Below are positions 1 through 10,280 of a DNA stretch of 64,000 nucleotides, piece after piece. Made by a program: the position numbers and the translations under genes. This stretch comes from Strigamia acuminata (taxonomy: Eukaryota > Arthropoda > Chilopoda > Geophilomorpha > Linotaeniidae): NCBI GenBank assembly GCA_949358305.1, contig OX442315.1, forward strand, positions 31,212,427-31,276,426, in the 5' to 3' direction. How positions within the stretch are numbered: the first letter of the stretch is position 1; the number at the start of each line of letters is the position of its first letter. The notes beneath the pieces are model-generated. The model had not been told where the DNA came from, did not search any database, and saw nothing but the letters and a program-made list of their open reading frames with translations.

Positions 1-2282
1 TTATCTGATTTCCGGCTGGGATTCAGTGATAACCTCTCGTTTTGCATTCATGAAGTGAAGCTTACAGTATGTGACAAGAGTAATGCAACTGCTTCCATTT
101 TTTTCTTCATTTTATATGATTTAAACACTAAATTATTTCACCCTGATATCAAATACGTGGAAATTTAGTTACTGTAGCCGTTCTCTAGCTGAGATTAAAA
201 GGATTTTTTAATTAAAAATTTGCTCTTTGTTTGAGGACCACCTGATCCTCACCACTCAAAAACACATAGGACAAAAGTAATTCAATTCCAAGGAAATCAC
301 CAAAAAAGTAAAGAAAACAAAATTTATTCAAAATAATCAAGATATTGTGGCAAAACGTTTTCCATTACTCGAATGAGAATGTTTCTTTATGAATCAAATT
401 GTGTTTCACAAATTTCACAATTTTGCATTCGTTTTCAGTCAGATTTGGCCATTTACTATCCCTCATGAATTTTTCATGTCGCTAAAAGAATTAAAATCCA
501 GAGATTACTCTGGATTTTACTTCAAAACTAAAAGTTTGTGTTTTCTAAAAAAAAGCCAGTAATGACTTTTAAGTGTATGTTTTGAATTGTTTTCATTGAA
601 AAAAATGCAGCCACTGACTTGTCCTAACAGCATCTTAACATATTTTGCAATTCCTAATGCTTATAGCACTGACAGACAAAAACATCTCCAAATTGTGACA
701 GTTTCTACAATTGAATGTTGATCAAAATGAGGACTTACTAGACATAAATATACTGATTTCCATCAAATACCATCAAATTAGAGTGTGATTTATCACACAA
801 TATATTTTTTTTCAAATCACTTAATGGCTATTTGGAATAAAGTCTTGAAAATTTGACTTTGATCGTCTTGTTCTTTCTGTGAATGGATGATATTGTCACC
901 AGAAGACAATTTTGCATCATTCAGGCAATGTTGCATAATATGGAGGTCAATCTCCAGATGTTTTAATGTTAGCAGCTGACTCTAAGCAATCAGCAACAGC
1001 CAATTGGTGGAAAATATGCAGCCATAAACATTTTTGCTAGTTTTTGGGGCAATTTTGATTTAGACGACTACAAGGACGGAAATACGTGCAACTTCTGGAG
1101 GAACGTTACAATAGCACTAAATTTGGAAGTACAGAGTATTTGATAATCTGGGTGAGGAGATTTGGTGTTTAACTCATGAAAAATTAAAAAAATGGGATTA
1201 GTTATATTGCTTTTGGTCACATACGATTAAAGCTGGAAATTTACCAACTTAAATATATGATTTTAAAAAAACTATAAGTTAAGCTACAATTTTTCAAGAG
1301 TGAAATTATCAAAGCTAAGAACAGACAAGAATGATTAAAATTCAATCAGGTTAATTCATTTGTTTGTCTTAGATGACTTAAAATTTAAAAACAAATGGAT
1401 ATCATTTTATTTAGTTGCGTTACAGAATTTTGTTTGAAGAAGTGACTTCTTAAATTATACGAACACTTACCTACCGAACACAAATTACTTCTGCTCGTTG
1501 TGTATGCCAACAGTTTTTTTGAGTGATGGGTTCAGTAGATGCATTTTAAAAGTCATTTAGAAAATTTAAAAAAGTCATTTAGAAATATTTTTAAACAATA
1601 TTTTTAAACAAGCAGTTGTTTAAACTCTAAATTTTGAATGTAAATTTGGTGTCGTTTGGATTGTATCCATCTAACTTCTAAAATGCAGTGGGTACGTGCA
1701 TAACATTGAAACGACAAAACAAGTTTAATTGAAATTCCAAACAAGTTTTTTAAAGTTTTAAATTTATTGCAGTTAAACAGCCTTTAAACAACTTGCGTTG
1801 TTCAATAGGCTGTCTAAAATATGCATTTAGACCGGTTAAAGAAGATAAACAAGACTAAAAGTCTTTTCGAATGCATCTAGTGTATGTATGCTCTGTTGAA
1901 CAAGAGTAAGTGTGTTCAATCTGTGCTTTAACTTATCCTTTGTGTTTTTCAGCTGGCCTGGCGGATAAGATTTTTCTTTACTTTTGCTTAAAGTACTATA
2001 TAAAGAAATACTTATTCGTAGGGCACAAGTTGGAGTTGAGCCTCTTGGCTTGAAATAGAATTCCACGTTGCGCACGACCATTTTTGTCTTTATGTAAAGT
2101 AGAATGTACTTGTACGCTTAGGATTAGATTGAATCTTTAGGTATTTCTGAATTTTTACTTCTTTGAAGGATGATCACGGTAGATAGCACCCAGCCAATAT
2201 GCAGTTTTAGATAAAAATTGTGCTAGATCTGGAAGTTAAACCAAATTCTGCACTCTGTTCTGTTGTGACGATTGTTGTTTAA
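1..2282. other. Non-coding AT-rich DNA, no gene recognised
   Basis: No open frame here resembles a known protein; the longest is an 81-codon minus-strand frame at 1836-2081 with no recognisable motif. Around 1547-1611 there are two short tandem duplications (an AGTCATTTAGAAA motif twice, then TATTTTTAAACA twice), the sort of local slippage seen in neutral DNA. I see no RNA gene or mobile element. Confidence 0.6.
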
Positions 2283-2287
2283 AAATT
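2283..2287. repeat. Target site duplication of the Copia element (left copy)
   Basis: The five bases AAATT immediately precede the left LTR and are repeated exactly at 7064-7068 after the right LTR. A 5-bp duplication is normal for Copia integrase and shows that the insertion boundaries are intact. Confidence 0.93.
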
Positions 2288-2466
2288 TGATGGTGGATGA
2301 GTTAGATTTATGTAGATATATATATTTTAGGTCGCAGAGCAACTTGTGCTGCGACTAGCGTTTATTCTAGTAGGACAGGAAGTGAAGGGTGAAGGGGAAA
2401 GGGAGTGACCAGTGGGTGGTCCAATACAAAACATCATGCCGAGATGACGTATAAAACATTCCAACA
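2288..2466 (-). repeat. 3' LTR of the Copia element
   Basis: A 179-bp repeat identical to 6885-7063. On the minus strand it begins TGTTGGAATG and ends CCATCA. An AATAAA signal (the complement of TTTATT at 2361-2366) is followed by a potential hairpin at about 2331-2355, where GTCGCAG pairs with CTGCGAC. A TTTTATACG TATA-like motif lies near the LTR start. These are the usual promoter and polyadenylation parts of an LTR; the assignments come from motif position only. Confidence 0.95.
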
Positions 2467-2478
2467 CTCCTTCTCATC
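2467..2478 (-). other. Polypurine tract of the Copia element
   Basis: Read on the minus strand, the bases just upstream of the 3' LTR are GATGAGAAGGAG, all purine except one T, directly abutting TGTTGG. This is the expected position and composition of the plus-strand DNA primer in an LTR retrotransposon. Confidence 0.8.
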
Positions 2479-2514
2479 ACAAATGATGTTGGTTACATAA
2501 AAAAACAATAAAAA

Positions 2515-5500
2515 TTAACTCAAAAATAAGTTTAACATTTTTAAACAATCTTCATGCTTCGGTCGGTAGAGTCCTTTGGTGAAGACATCTGCTGCCATTT
2601 GAGTGGTTGGCAGGTAGTGGAGACTCATTTTCTTATCTTCTACGACTTCTTTGGCGAAGTGAAAGCGCATATCGATGTGCTTGCTATTATGATAGCTCGA
2701 ATGATCTTGTGAGAAGCAAATGGCGGCCTGGTTGTCACAAAAGACGTCAGTTGCTTCCTGTTGCATTGTTTGGCAGCCCAACTCAATTAGAAGTCCTCTG
2801 AGGTGCAGGAGTTCCTTTGCTGCCTCCGATACCGCCATGTACTCAGCCTCCATGGTCGAAAGTGCAACGGTATGTTGCTTCTTGGATGCCCACGAGATTG
2901 GGCTTCCGGCCAAAATGAACACATATCCTGTGGTCGATCTTCTGTCGTCGATGTCGCCACCCCAATCCGCGTCGGCGAATCCGTACAAATTTTCTTCAGT
3001 CTTCTCGTAGGTGATGCCTAATTTTCGCGTCCCTTTCAAGTATGAAAGTACCCTTTTCGCAGCTTTCCAGTGTGTTTCACCTGGATTTGCGCAGAAACGA
3101 CTGAGGCTGCTCACTGCGAAGGCCAAATCTGGGCGAGTCGAATTCGACAGGTAAATCAATGCGCCAATTAACTCGCGATATGGCACGTTTTTCATTTTCT
3201 CCCTTTCTTCGTTTGTCTTGGGTGACATTTCTTTGGTTAGCTTCAGTGCAGGGTCAATTGGTGTGCTGACGGTGTTGCAGTTTGTCATGTTGAAGCGTTC
3301 CAAAATTTCATCGATGTATTTGGTCTGAGTGATTTGGACGGTATGGTCTTTCTCATTTTGGTTTACTTCGATTCCTAAGCAGTATTTCAATGATCCGATG
3401 TCTGTCATTCTGAATTTTTCGCTTAAGTCAGATTTGACTTTGTTCATTGTTTCTGTGTTTTCAGTTATTACGATTAGGTCATCCACGTAGACAGCGATTA
3501 TTACGGATTTCCCGTCTTCTAGTCTGTAAAAGACGCATGGATCTTTGTTGCTGCGATTTAATTTCATCTTTTTGCGAAGGTGGCGGCTTAACTTTTTATG
3601 CCAGTTCCGTCCGGCTTGTTTTAATCCATAGAGTGACTTTTTAAGTAGACAGACTTTTTCTTCTTGTCCCTCTTCAATGAAACCGTCTGGTTGCCGCATG
3701 AAAATTTCTTCATCGAGTTCGCCCTGAATGTAGGCGGCAACGACGTCCATTTGGTGGATTAGCCATCCCTTCTCGACTGCATACGCGATGAGAGTGCGAA
3801 TGGAGTTGTATCGAACCACAGGGGCGTAGGTTTCGTTGAAGTCCACTCCTTCTTTTTGCATAAAACCCTTGGCAACCAATCGTCCCTTGTAGCGGTCTAT
3901 GTTGCCTTGCTTGTCCCGTTTGATGCGGAAAACCCAACGTGAAAAAATCACTTTTCGATTTTTGGGTTTGTCGACAAGTATCCACGTTCCCATCTCCTTC
4001 AGCGCGTCGATTTCGTTTTGCATGGCTTCGCGCCATTCATTTCGATCGTCTCTGGACATCGCTTCTTCGACGGTGATGGGGTCTGATGGGAGTGAGCCGC
4101 AAACGAAATTTGCGTGATCCTCGTTCGGGTCGAATGCGGTTTCTTGATTTTCGTTGGCGGGTTCAATGTCGTGTGTTCGGATTAAGTTGTATTGCTTCGA
4201 CGGGCGCCCCGGTTTTCCGGTCCTTACGAGTTTTGGACGTCCCGGGCCTCGTTTGGTTTCAGCAGGTTGATTTTCAATCGGAATTTGCGCGTCGGCTTCA
4301 TCGACATCGATTTCTCCTTCTGTTTCAACTTCGTTGTCATTGTTGCGCGCAGTAATGGCGTCAGGCGGCGGGCTTTCGGGTTCGTCAAAACTAGGAAAAA
4401 TAAAAAATGGATCAGCAAATGATTTTTCGCCATTATTTGAGATGGCATCGGTTGACTCGAAAATTTTGACGTGGCAGCTTTTCACGACTCTTCGTCGGGC
4501 AGCATCATAAAGTTTGTATGCTTTTGATTCAGCTGAATAGCCTATTAATGTCAATTCGGTTCCTTTGGCCTCAAATTTTCCCTTTCCAGGTCCCTGCTGC
4601 AACACGATGGCTTTGCTGCCCAGTCTTCTCAAGAAACCAATAAATGGCTTCTTGCCGTGCCATACTTCAAATGGTGTTTGGTTTTCTAATGACTTGGTCG
4701 GGCATCGATTTCTGATGAAAACAGCGCTGTCAATAATTTCGGCCCAAAGGGGTGGCGGCAGATTCGATTCTATCATCATGCATCTTGCCATTTCACACAG
4801 CGTGCGGTTCATGCGCTCAGAAACGCCATTTTGTTTTGGTGTGTACTCGACCGAGAGTTGACGACGAATCCCTTCTTCTTCCAAAAATTTGGTGAACGTG
4901 GCGCTGACGTATTCCTTGGCATTGTCGCTGCGAATTTTCTTAATTTTTCGTCCGGTTTCGAGTTCGACTCTTCGCTTGAAGTTTTGAAATGCTCGGAAAA
5001 TTTCGCCTCTTTCTTTCAAAATTGCGACTTCGGTGTAGCGGGATTTGTCATCGATGAACGTGGCGAAATATTTGGCCCCTCCAAGTGACGTGGTCGGCAT
5101 TGGTCCGCAAATGTCGGAGTGGATCAAGTCGAGCACGTCGTCCGCGCGTGTTGACGACGATGGGTGTGAGCTTCGGTGAATTTTTCCCTTTGCACAAATC
5201 TCGCAGTCAAATGTTTCGTTTGCAGTATCGAATTTCAGTCCATTTACCATTTCGTATTTTCTTAGTTGTTGCAAAGCGCCCAAATTCAAATGTCCAAAAC
5301 GATGGTGCCATGTTTTCGAGTTTAGGCTGATTTTTCCAGTGGCGACGTTTGCAATCTGCAGTGGTTTCGTTCGTACGATGAACATGTCGCCTCGTCGCTC
5401 CGCCTTCATGACTGTTTTTCCCTTCTTGCTGATTGTTGCGGTTTTCTCAGTAAAAATTACTTCAGCGCCCTGGCTTGTGATGCGTGGTACCGACATCAAA

Positions 5501-5586
5501 TTTCCGCTCAAATCGGGTGCAAACATGACGTCCTCCAAAACAATTGGTTTGTCGTAATCGTCCATATCGAGGTGTATTTTTTCCAA
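2515..5586 (-). CDS. pol: Copia pol: protease end, integrase, reverse transcriptase, RNase H
   Basis: A 1,023-residue open frame with Copia domain order. Residues 1-60 are the C-terminal part of the protease. The pre-integrase zinc finger has HHRFGH at about 94-99 and CEIC at 128-131. The integrase core has D158, D221 and E257 (in SDICGP, RSDN and NGVSERMNR). Two AT-hook-like GRP motifs lie near 448-462. The reverse transcriptase runs from about 518 to 760, with D614 in the palm and YVDD at 700-703. RNase H covers about 868-1005, with ADADWGG, STMEAEY and DNQA motifs. The frame has no ATG at its start (the first codon of the open stretch after a stop is TTG) and overlaps the gag frame at 5462-5586 in another phase, so it is evidently the continuation of gag-protease after a one-base offset. 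All key catalytic motifs I can see are present. Confidence 0.95.
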   Translation of the reverse strand: MEKIHLDMDDYDKPIVLEDVMFAPDLSGNLMSVPRITSQGAEVIFTEKTATISKKGKTVMKAERRGDMFIVRTKPLQIANVATGKISLNSKTWHHRFGHLNLGALQQLRKYEMVNGLKFDTANETFDCEICAKGKIHRSSHPSSSTRADDVLDLIHSDICGPMPTTSLGGAKYFATFIDDKSRYTEVAILKERGEIFRAFQNFKRRVELETGRKIKKIRSDNAKEYVSATFTKFLEEEGIRRQLSVEYTPKQNGVSERMNRTLCEMARCMMIESNLPPPLWAEIIDSAVFIRNRCPTKSLENQTPFEVWHGKKPFIGFLRRLGSKAIVLQQGPGKGKFEAKGTELTLIGYSAESKAYKLYDAARRRVVKSCHVKIFESTDAISNNGEKSFADPFFIFPSFDEPESPPPDAITARNNDNEVETEGEIDVDEADAQIPIENQPAETKRGPGRPKLVRTGKPGRPSKQYNLIRTHDIEPANENQETAFDPNEDHANFVCGSLPSDPITVEEAMSRDDRNEWREAMQNEIDALKEMGTWILVDKPKNRKVIFSRWVFRIKRDKQGNIDRYKGRLVAKGFMQKEGVDFNETYAPVVRYNSIRTLIAYAVEKGWLIHQMDVVAAYIQGELDEEIFMRQPDGFIEEGQEEKVCLLKKSLYGLKQAGRNWHKKLSRHLRKKMKLNRSNKDPCVFYRLEDGKSVIIAVYVDDLIVITENTETMNKVKSDLSEKFRMTDIGSLKYCLGIEVNQNEKDHTVQITQTKYIDEILERFNMTNCNTVSTPIDPALKLTKEMSPKTNEEREKMKNVPYRELIGALIYLSNSTRPDLAFAVSSLSRFCANPGETHWKAAKRVLSYLKGTRKLGITYEKTEENLYGFADADWGGDIDDRRSTTGYVFILAGSPISWASKKQHTVALSTMEAEYMAVSEAAKELLHLRGLLIELGCQTMQQEATDVFCDNQAAICFSQDHSSYHNSKHIDMRFHFAKEVVEDKKMSLHYLPTTQMAADVFTKGLYRPKHEDCLKMLNLFLS

Positions 5587-6664
5587 GTCCTTCGCTTTTT
5601 ACGTACGTCTTGGAAGCGGTTCGAATTGTTCCCTTCATCGTTTCATTTAGACTGGAAAACATTTCGCGATTTTTGCACATGTGGCGCGATGCGCCGCTGT
5701 CAAGACACCATTCGATATTATTTATTGCATGATTACTTTGGTATGCGACGGCATAATTTGCTAATTCGGGTTGATCAATTGTTGTTGCGATTGTTACGTC
5801 ACGTTCAGTCGGCGTCACTTTTTCGTCGCGTTCAGTCGGCATTACATTTTCGTCTACGATTTGATACGTTGACACGACGGTCGCGGTAAGTGCTACGGCG
5901 TCGACCGTCCTGTCAGTGTTGTTCGATTTGCCTGCGTGGCCTGGCCTCTTCCTACGGCAGTCTTTTGCCAAATGTCCCACCAAACCGCATTTATTACATT
6001 TTCCTTTAAATTTAAATGGATGGTTGTTGTTTTTGGCAAAAGTTTTGGCGGCCAAAGCATTTTGCGGCGCCTTTTCGTTTTTACGTAAGTCCTCGTCTTC
6101 TTGCAGCAATTTAATTTTTACTGCGGCGAGGTCGGGTAACGTTTCTCTCATTTTAATTGATGAGCGGAACAATGCGAACGTGTCGGGAAGCGTGTCCATT
6201 AGCAAAATCACCAACAAATCATCGTCGAGCGTACTACCGGTCTGTTTTAAATTCTGTGCTGTTTCATCGAAATTGTTCAAATGAGCATTCATCGTCTCGT
6301 CGTCGGATTTTCTCATGTTGATTAACTTTTTGAACAAAAACATTTTTCGGTGCGGGCCCTTCGGTTGAAAGAATGCTTCCAACTTGTCCCAAGCCTCGGC
6401 GGACGTTGTGGCTGAGCTGATGGCGCCTTGGTGCGTGCGGTTTATGCCCAATCCAATGGTTGCGAGAGCGATTTCGTCTTTCTCTAGCCATTCGTTCACT
6501 GCCGTGGTATTTGGGGCTTCCTCCGTGGCCTCCGGTTTGACTGTACGTTTGCACACGTACGCCCAAAGTTTGTTGCAAATTAACACGTTTTTCATCTCAG
6601 TTTTCCAAGATTCATAATTGTCCTCACCGAGTTTTTCTACTTTAAAACCTCGAACAGATTCCAT
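5462..6664 (-). CDS. gag: Copia gag with zinc knuckle and start of protease
   Basis: A 400-residue frame from an ATG. The N-terminal part (about residues 1-200) has the Copia gag pattern (GEDNYESWKTEM near the start, then a helical capsid-like region). A CCHC zinc knuckle has C223, C226, H231 and C236, with a basic RRKRPG stretch after it. Residues 275-288 contain a small in-frame duplication (PTERD twice). The protease active site is D322-S323-G324-A325. From about residue 363 the protein no longer matches Copia protease: the matching sequence continues in the pol frame, and this frame runs on as an unrelated tail to a stop at 5462. Gag packages the RNA in virus-like particles, and the protease matures the polyprotein. 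The start is the first ATG in frame after a 220-nt leader. Confidence 0.94.
   Translation of the reverse strand: MESVRGFKVEKLGEDNYESWKTEMKNVLICNKLWAYVCKRTVKPEATEEAPNTTAVNEWLEKDEIALATIGLGINRTHQGAISSATTSAEAWDKLEAFFQPKGPHRKMFLFKKLINMRKSDDETMNAHLNNFDETAQNLKQTGSTLDDDLLVILLMDTLPDTFALFRSSIKMRETLPDLAAVKIKLLQEDEDLRKNEKAPQNALAAKTFAKNNNHPFKFKGKCNKCGLVGHLAKDCRRKRPGHAGKSNNTDRTVDAVALTATVVSTYQIVDENVMPTERDEKVTPTERDVTIATTIDQPELANYAVAYQSNHAINNIEWCLDSGASRHMCKNREMFSSLNETMKGTIRTASKTYVKSEGLGKNTPRYGRLRQTNCFGGRHVCTRFERKFDVGTTHHKPGR
5577..5582 (-). other. Homopolymer at the gag-protease to pol frame change
   Basis: A run of six T (six A in the coding strand) lies exactly where similarity to Copia protease leaves the gag frame and continues in the pol frame. 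A one-base length change in this run accounts for the offset. It falls in the middle of the protease domain, an unlikely place for programmed frameshifting, so a disabling mutation or a sequencing or assembly error is more likely. Confidence 0.75.
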
Positions 6665-6867
6665 TTTTCGTTTTTCAAAAGTTCAAAAATATTTGCCTGG
6701 CACTGAATTGCGTTTTGTGGTTACACGGCTTGATGTGGCTTGATGCACTTTCTCGGCTCGGGTGTACACGTGGTCGCTCGTTCACGGCTTGACTTTTCGA
6801 TTTTTGATGTATTTTTGCGATTTTTCGGGAAAAATGTTCGTAACTCACTGTTGCGTAGTGTATGCAG
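6665..6867 (-). promoter_or_regulatory. Copia 5' leader between primer site and gag
   Basis: An untranslated stretch between the primer site and the gag ATG at 6664. It contains a minus-strand GTGAGT (the complement of 6843-6848) that resembles a splice donor. Copia elements are known to make a spliced gag mRNA, but whether this site is used cannot be told from sequence. Confidence 0.5.
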
Positions 6868-6884
6868 GTGTTGGACCCATAACC
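6868..6884 (-). other. Primer binding site matching the tRNA-iMet anticodon arm
   Basis: Directly after the 5' LTR, the minus strand reads GGTTATGGGTCCAACAC. Against the anticodon stem-loop of animal initiator tRNA-Met (recalled as GTGCTGGGCCCATAACC) this gives 15 Watson-Crick pairs, one G-U wobble and one mismatch over 17 positions. Copia and Ty5 are known to prime from a cleaved half of tRNA-iMet in this way, not from the tRNA 3' end. There is no gap between LTR and primer site. Confidence 0.88.
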
Positions 6885-7063
6885 TGATGGTGGATGAGTT
6901 AGATTTATGTAGATATATATATTTTAGGTCGCAGAGCAACTTGTGCTGCGACTAGCGTTTATTCTAGTAGGACAGGAAGTGAAGGGTGAAGGGGAAAGGG
7001 AGTGACCAGTGGGTGGTCCAATACAAAACATCATGCCGAGATGACGTATAAAACATTCCAACA
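6885..7063 (-). repeat. 5' LTR of the Copia element
   Basis: Identical over all 179 bases to the 3' LTR at 2288-2466. Transcription on the minus strand would start within it. The AATAAA signal and the GTCGCAG/CTGCGAC hairpin are present here too. Confidence 0.95.
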
Positions 7064-7068
7064 AAATT
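7064..7068. repeat. Target site duplication of the Copia element (right copy)
   Basis: AAATT directly after the right LTR, matching 2283-2287. Confidence 0.93.
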
Positions 7069-10000
7069 AAAATTAATAAAATGCATGTTTAGCTTGTGTA
7101 CTCATAAGAACCGTATCGTGTCCAGCTGTTAAAGTAGCAATTTAAATCGATAGAAGTTGATTAATTTTCTTTTGTGATGATTGTTCTTTGCGAATATTTT
7201 TTGTATTTTAAAGCCTCTTTTGCAGGCACGCGATAATCACTTTGAAAACTACTATGAAATTGCGTCGTCATGGCAATTTCCATAGGTGTGGTTTGTCATC
7301 GTCACGCTGTCGTAACCTGTTGAGAAGCGACAGTGACAAAAGGCCCGTTCTTAGGGTATTGTGCGCCCTTGTGTTTTATATTTTATGTTGGCGCCTCACT
7401 TTTTTTTTTATATAATGATGATAAAACATTAATTACGAAGGTAGATTTAATTTTTAGATAAAGGCACCCCATGAGCTTCATGCCGACATGAGTGAGTTTA
7501 TATCAATTGACAGTGCGCTTTGAACATACATAAACGATATAGAAAGTCTGAAAGAAGCTTGTAATAGTCTTTGTAAGTGAAAAGCGATTTTGATAGAATT
7601 CGAGAGAAATATATTGGCGGTGTTGTTGATTTGAGGATAGTAAAATTCGCACCACGGAACTTGGACGGGACGCAATGAAGCGGTATTAAAAAGGATGTCA
7701 AAATGTTGGCAGTTGTTCAAATAGCGAGCAAACAATTGCTCCGCACCATGTTGGAAATAAGTAACACTCTTTTCTTTTTCATTTTCTTCGTTAATGTTTG
7801 TAAAATCTTAATCCGATTTATTTTTGCTTTGTTTGAGGAAAATGAAAAGACTAGCATTTTTAAAAATTTCATAGCTGGGATTTTGTTCAGGGAGGTGGTC
7901 AAAGTTTGAAAGTATCGAATGAAGGTTAGAATAAATAAAATTTTATTGTGAGCATTTCCTGTTGACAATCCGAAATATGATCTTCGAGGAACCGGAAGTG
8001 TTACTTCAAGTCAATGCCAGAGAAATCAATTTTACTCCAGTTTATTCACGAGAAGTGATAGTTTCGAGGGTACAAACAGACAAAATGGTCGCCATTGTGA
8101 TTGAGTAGGCGTTGGGTTTATTGGTTTTTCGCATGTTCTTGAATTTTTTTCTTAACAAGGGGGGGGGGGGTCATTGCCCTCCCCTTGCAAACCTCACCTT
8201 AACTGGTTTTTTTTAATGTGATGGGGAATTGGGCACTTATTTAGTCGCGATATGGTTAGTATGCCTTAGTCATTCCTGGTTTGTGTCTGTAATTTCATTG
8301 GTCGGAGCCCCCCTGTCACCAAGCGCTTCTTTGTGATTGTCTTTAAGAAATGACGTCATTGCAAATGTCTTTTTGCTAAAAAAGTGACATCGAAAGGGCT
8401 TGTCTTAATACGAGCGAATTTCCGCCGATGAGTGATGATGATCCTCTAGATTTTAATGAAAAATGGAACAGTTGCCTGCATCTTAATTTGCACTGCCTTG
8501 GTCAGCAATACTGCGGGAATGAATAAATGCCCGGGTCTCGATCGGAGGATCTACATGGTAGCGGGTTACTGATTTTTGCGCCCACTATTTATTATTAGGG
8601 TAACGGTTCCCGCAGGTCTTGTTTCCAATTGGAGATACACAGAGATTACAGGACATTTGAAGCTGTAAGCGGCAAAATCTTTGCAATAAATTGCAACTTA
8701 TTCCCAACTTAATTGCAATGACTTGCGTTCTGTCAGTCGCACGGTTAGACTCGAAGTCGAATCTCATCTTTTTGTACTCAGTTTAAATTTGAAAACAAAC
8801 TCGTTGCGTTCTAAACACGCTCGATTTACTCGTGTATTTTCATGCTGTTTATCCGCACGCTCTGTTGGCTTTTAGTAAGCTGTAAGTTTGAATTAACGTG
8901 GCTTTAAAAATTGAAGTGAATTGCTGTGATCAGGATTTATATTGCAATTCGTTCTGGTTAGATTAGTGTATTCGCTGTACAAGTTACTGCTAGTGCTTTC
9001 CAATGACAATCTGGTGACCCATATCCACGCAACGTTGTTGCTGATGCTGCCAGTGGTCGCTACAACACGAGCAGTCAAGAGGAAATGATGTAATAATAAC
9101 TTAGACCGTATATGGCGTAATTTGTTTCGTATGGTGAATGCAACCTGGTAGACAACCACTAATTACGACATGTGAAATTTGTGTTTGGGTATTGAATGAA
9201 TACAAAGGGGGAAAAGTTGGTTTCGGATTGAATGGAATCTGCGCATTATTTGAGCGAATTGCCAAAGAAAGTGAGTGAAACATCAGCAACAATTACTGCA
9301 GGTCAAGGATATGGTAAAACGAACTTGTTGTGATTGCAAATCGAATTATCTTGCGTCGATGGATTGGAAATGTGTGGAAATTGATTTGTACAATCGATAT
9401 CTGATCGAAGATAACATTTTAAATGAGTATTGTTTTTTGAAGTGCGACTGAGAGAGCTGTTGATCTTAAAGTGGAAAATCACATTCAATTTGAGCTTAAT
9501 TAAATGTGTTATCGTTTGATAGTGTATCGAGAATCATTGAATCAATACGGGTTTTAATTATTTTCGGAGTAATTTGATTAAATTGTTTATTCGGATTAAA
9601 GTTTGGAGTGCATTTCGTTGCAAATTAGACTTGTGCGCCAATCAAGGGCTGGTTGCGCCTGGCCCACGGTGCGTTTAAAAATTAGAAACCAGCCTGTCAA
9701 AATCAGCCTCTGACGGTGATCGGTCTTGGGACTGCCTTTGTCGATGAAGGAATCAAAAATCAATTATCTCATTAGGTGAAGAAATGAAGAAATGAAGAAA
9801 ATTGAAGGGAAAAAAATTGAAAGCAAAATTGAAAATTTAATTTAATTATTTCTTTCTAGCTGCCTTCAAAGTTAAAGAGCTGATCTGTCTTAAATGACAT
9901 TTGAGGGCTGAAAGTGAATTTTAAAAGCTAAGAAAATGTTGACATGAGTAGTGTTTAATTCTGGGAGGAAGGGACGTAAATTTTTCCCATCACTTATAAA

Positions 10001-10132
10001 TGTGTCTTAAAGATAAGGGCACCAATTGACTTCCTTATCTTTCTTACAGAAGTGACTTATTCATTGCACGCGGGCAGTTGTTTCTCGGTGACCATTTTGT
10101 AAATTATTCAAAGTTGCCAATGCGCGCTTGGT
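7069..10132. other. Non-coding DNA, no gene recognised
   Basis: Open frames are all under 90 codons and show no known motif. A run of twelve G occurs at 8159-8170, followed by a C-rich patch. I find no clear terminal inverted repeats, RNA gene or exon here. Confidence 0.55.
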
Positions 10133-10200
10133 CAGGGTTGGATTTACGTACAAGCAAAATAAGCAGTTGCTTAGGGGCGCCCACCCATTGGGGCCCCCTT
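10133..10200 (+). mobile_element. hAT-like element end (fragment)
   Basis: It starts CAGGGTTGGATTTACGTA and shares the block AAGCAAAATAAGCAGTTGCT, followed by TAGGG, with the two-ended element at 11903-12083. A G/C-rich GGGGCCCCC follows. CAGNGG...GGATTTA ends are typical of non-autonomous hAT elements. No partner end is visible before the next element at 10281. Confidence 0.5.
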
Positions 10201-10280
10201 TGATTTTATTATTATTATTATTGATTTCAAACTTGATAAATTTGATTAAGTTTGTTGATTTAAGTTTATCACTTGGTCGC

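Larger units (their letters stand above)
2288..7063 (-). mobile_element. Copia-family LTR retrotransposon, near-complete and young
   Basis: A 4,776-bp element on the minus strand, bounded by 179-bp LTRs (TG...CA ends) that are identical at every base and by the 5-bp duplication AAATT. In transcription order it contains the 5' LTR (6885-7063), a primer site on the iMet anticodon arm (6868-6884), a leader, gag with zinc knuckle and the protease start, then pol in Copia order (protease end, integrase, reverse transcriptase, RNase H), a polypurine tract and the 3' LTR (2288-2466). Identical LTRs imply very recent insertion. The one obvious defect is that the gag-protease frame and the pol frame are offset by one base at a homopolymer (5577-5582). 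Confidence 0.96.

Noticed and set aside
2607-5330. Numerous plus-strand frames within the Copia element
   Set aside because: They are shadows of the minus-strand pol frame, short and without motifs.
8159-8170. Run of twelve G as a possible quadruplex or regulatory site
   Set aside because: A single G run without further spaced runs is a simple repeat.
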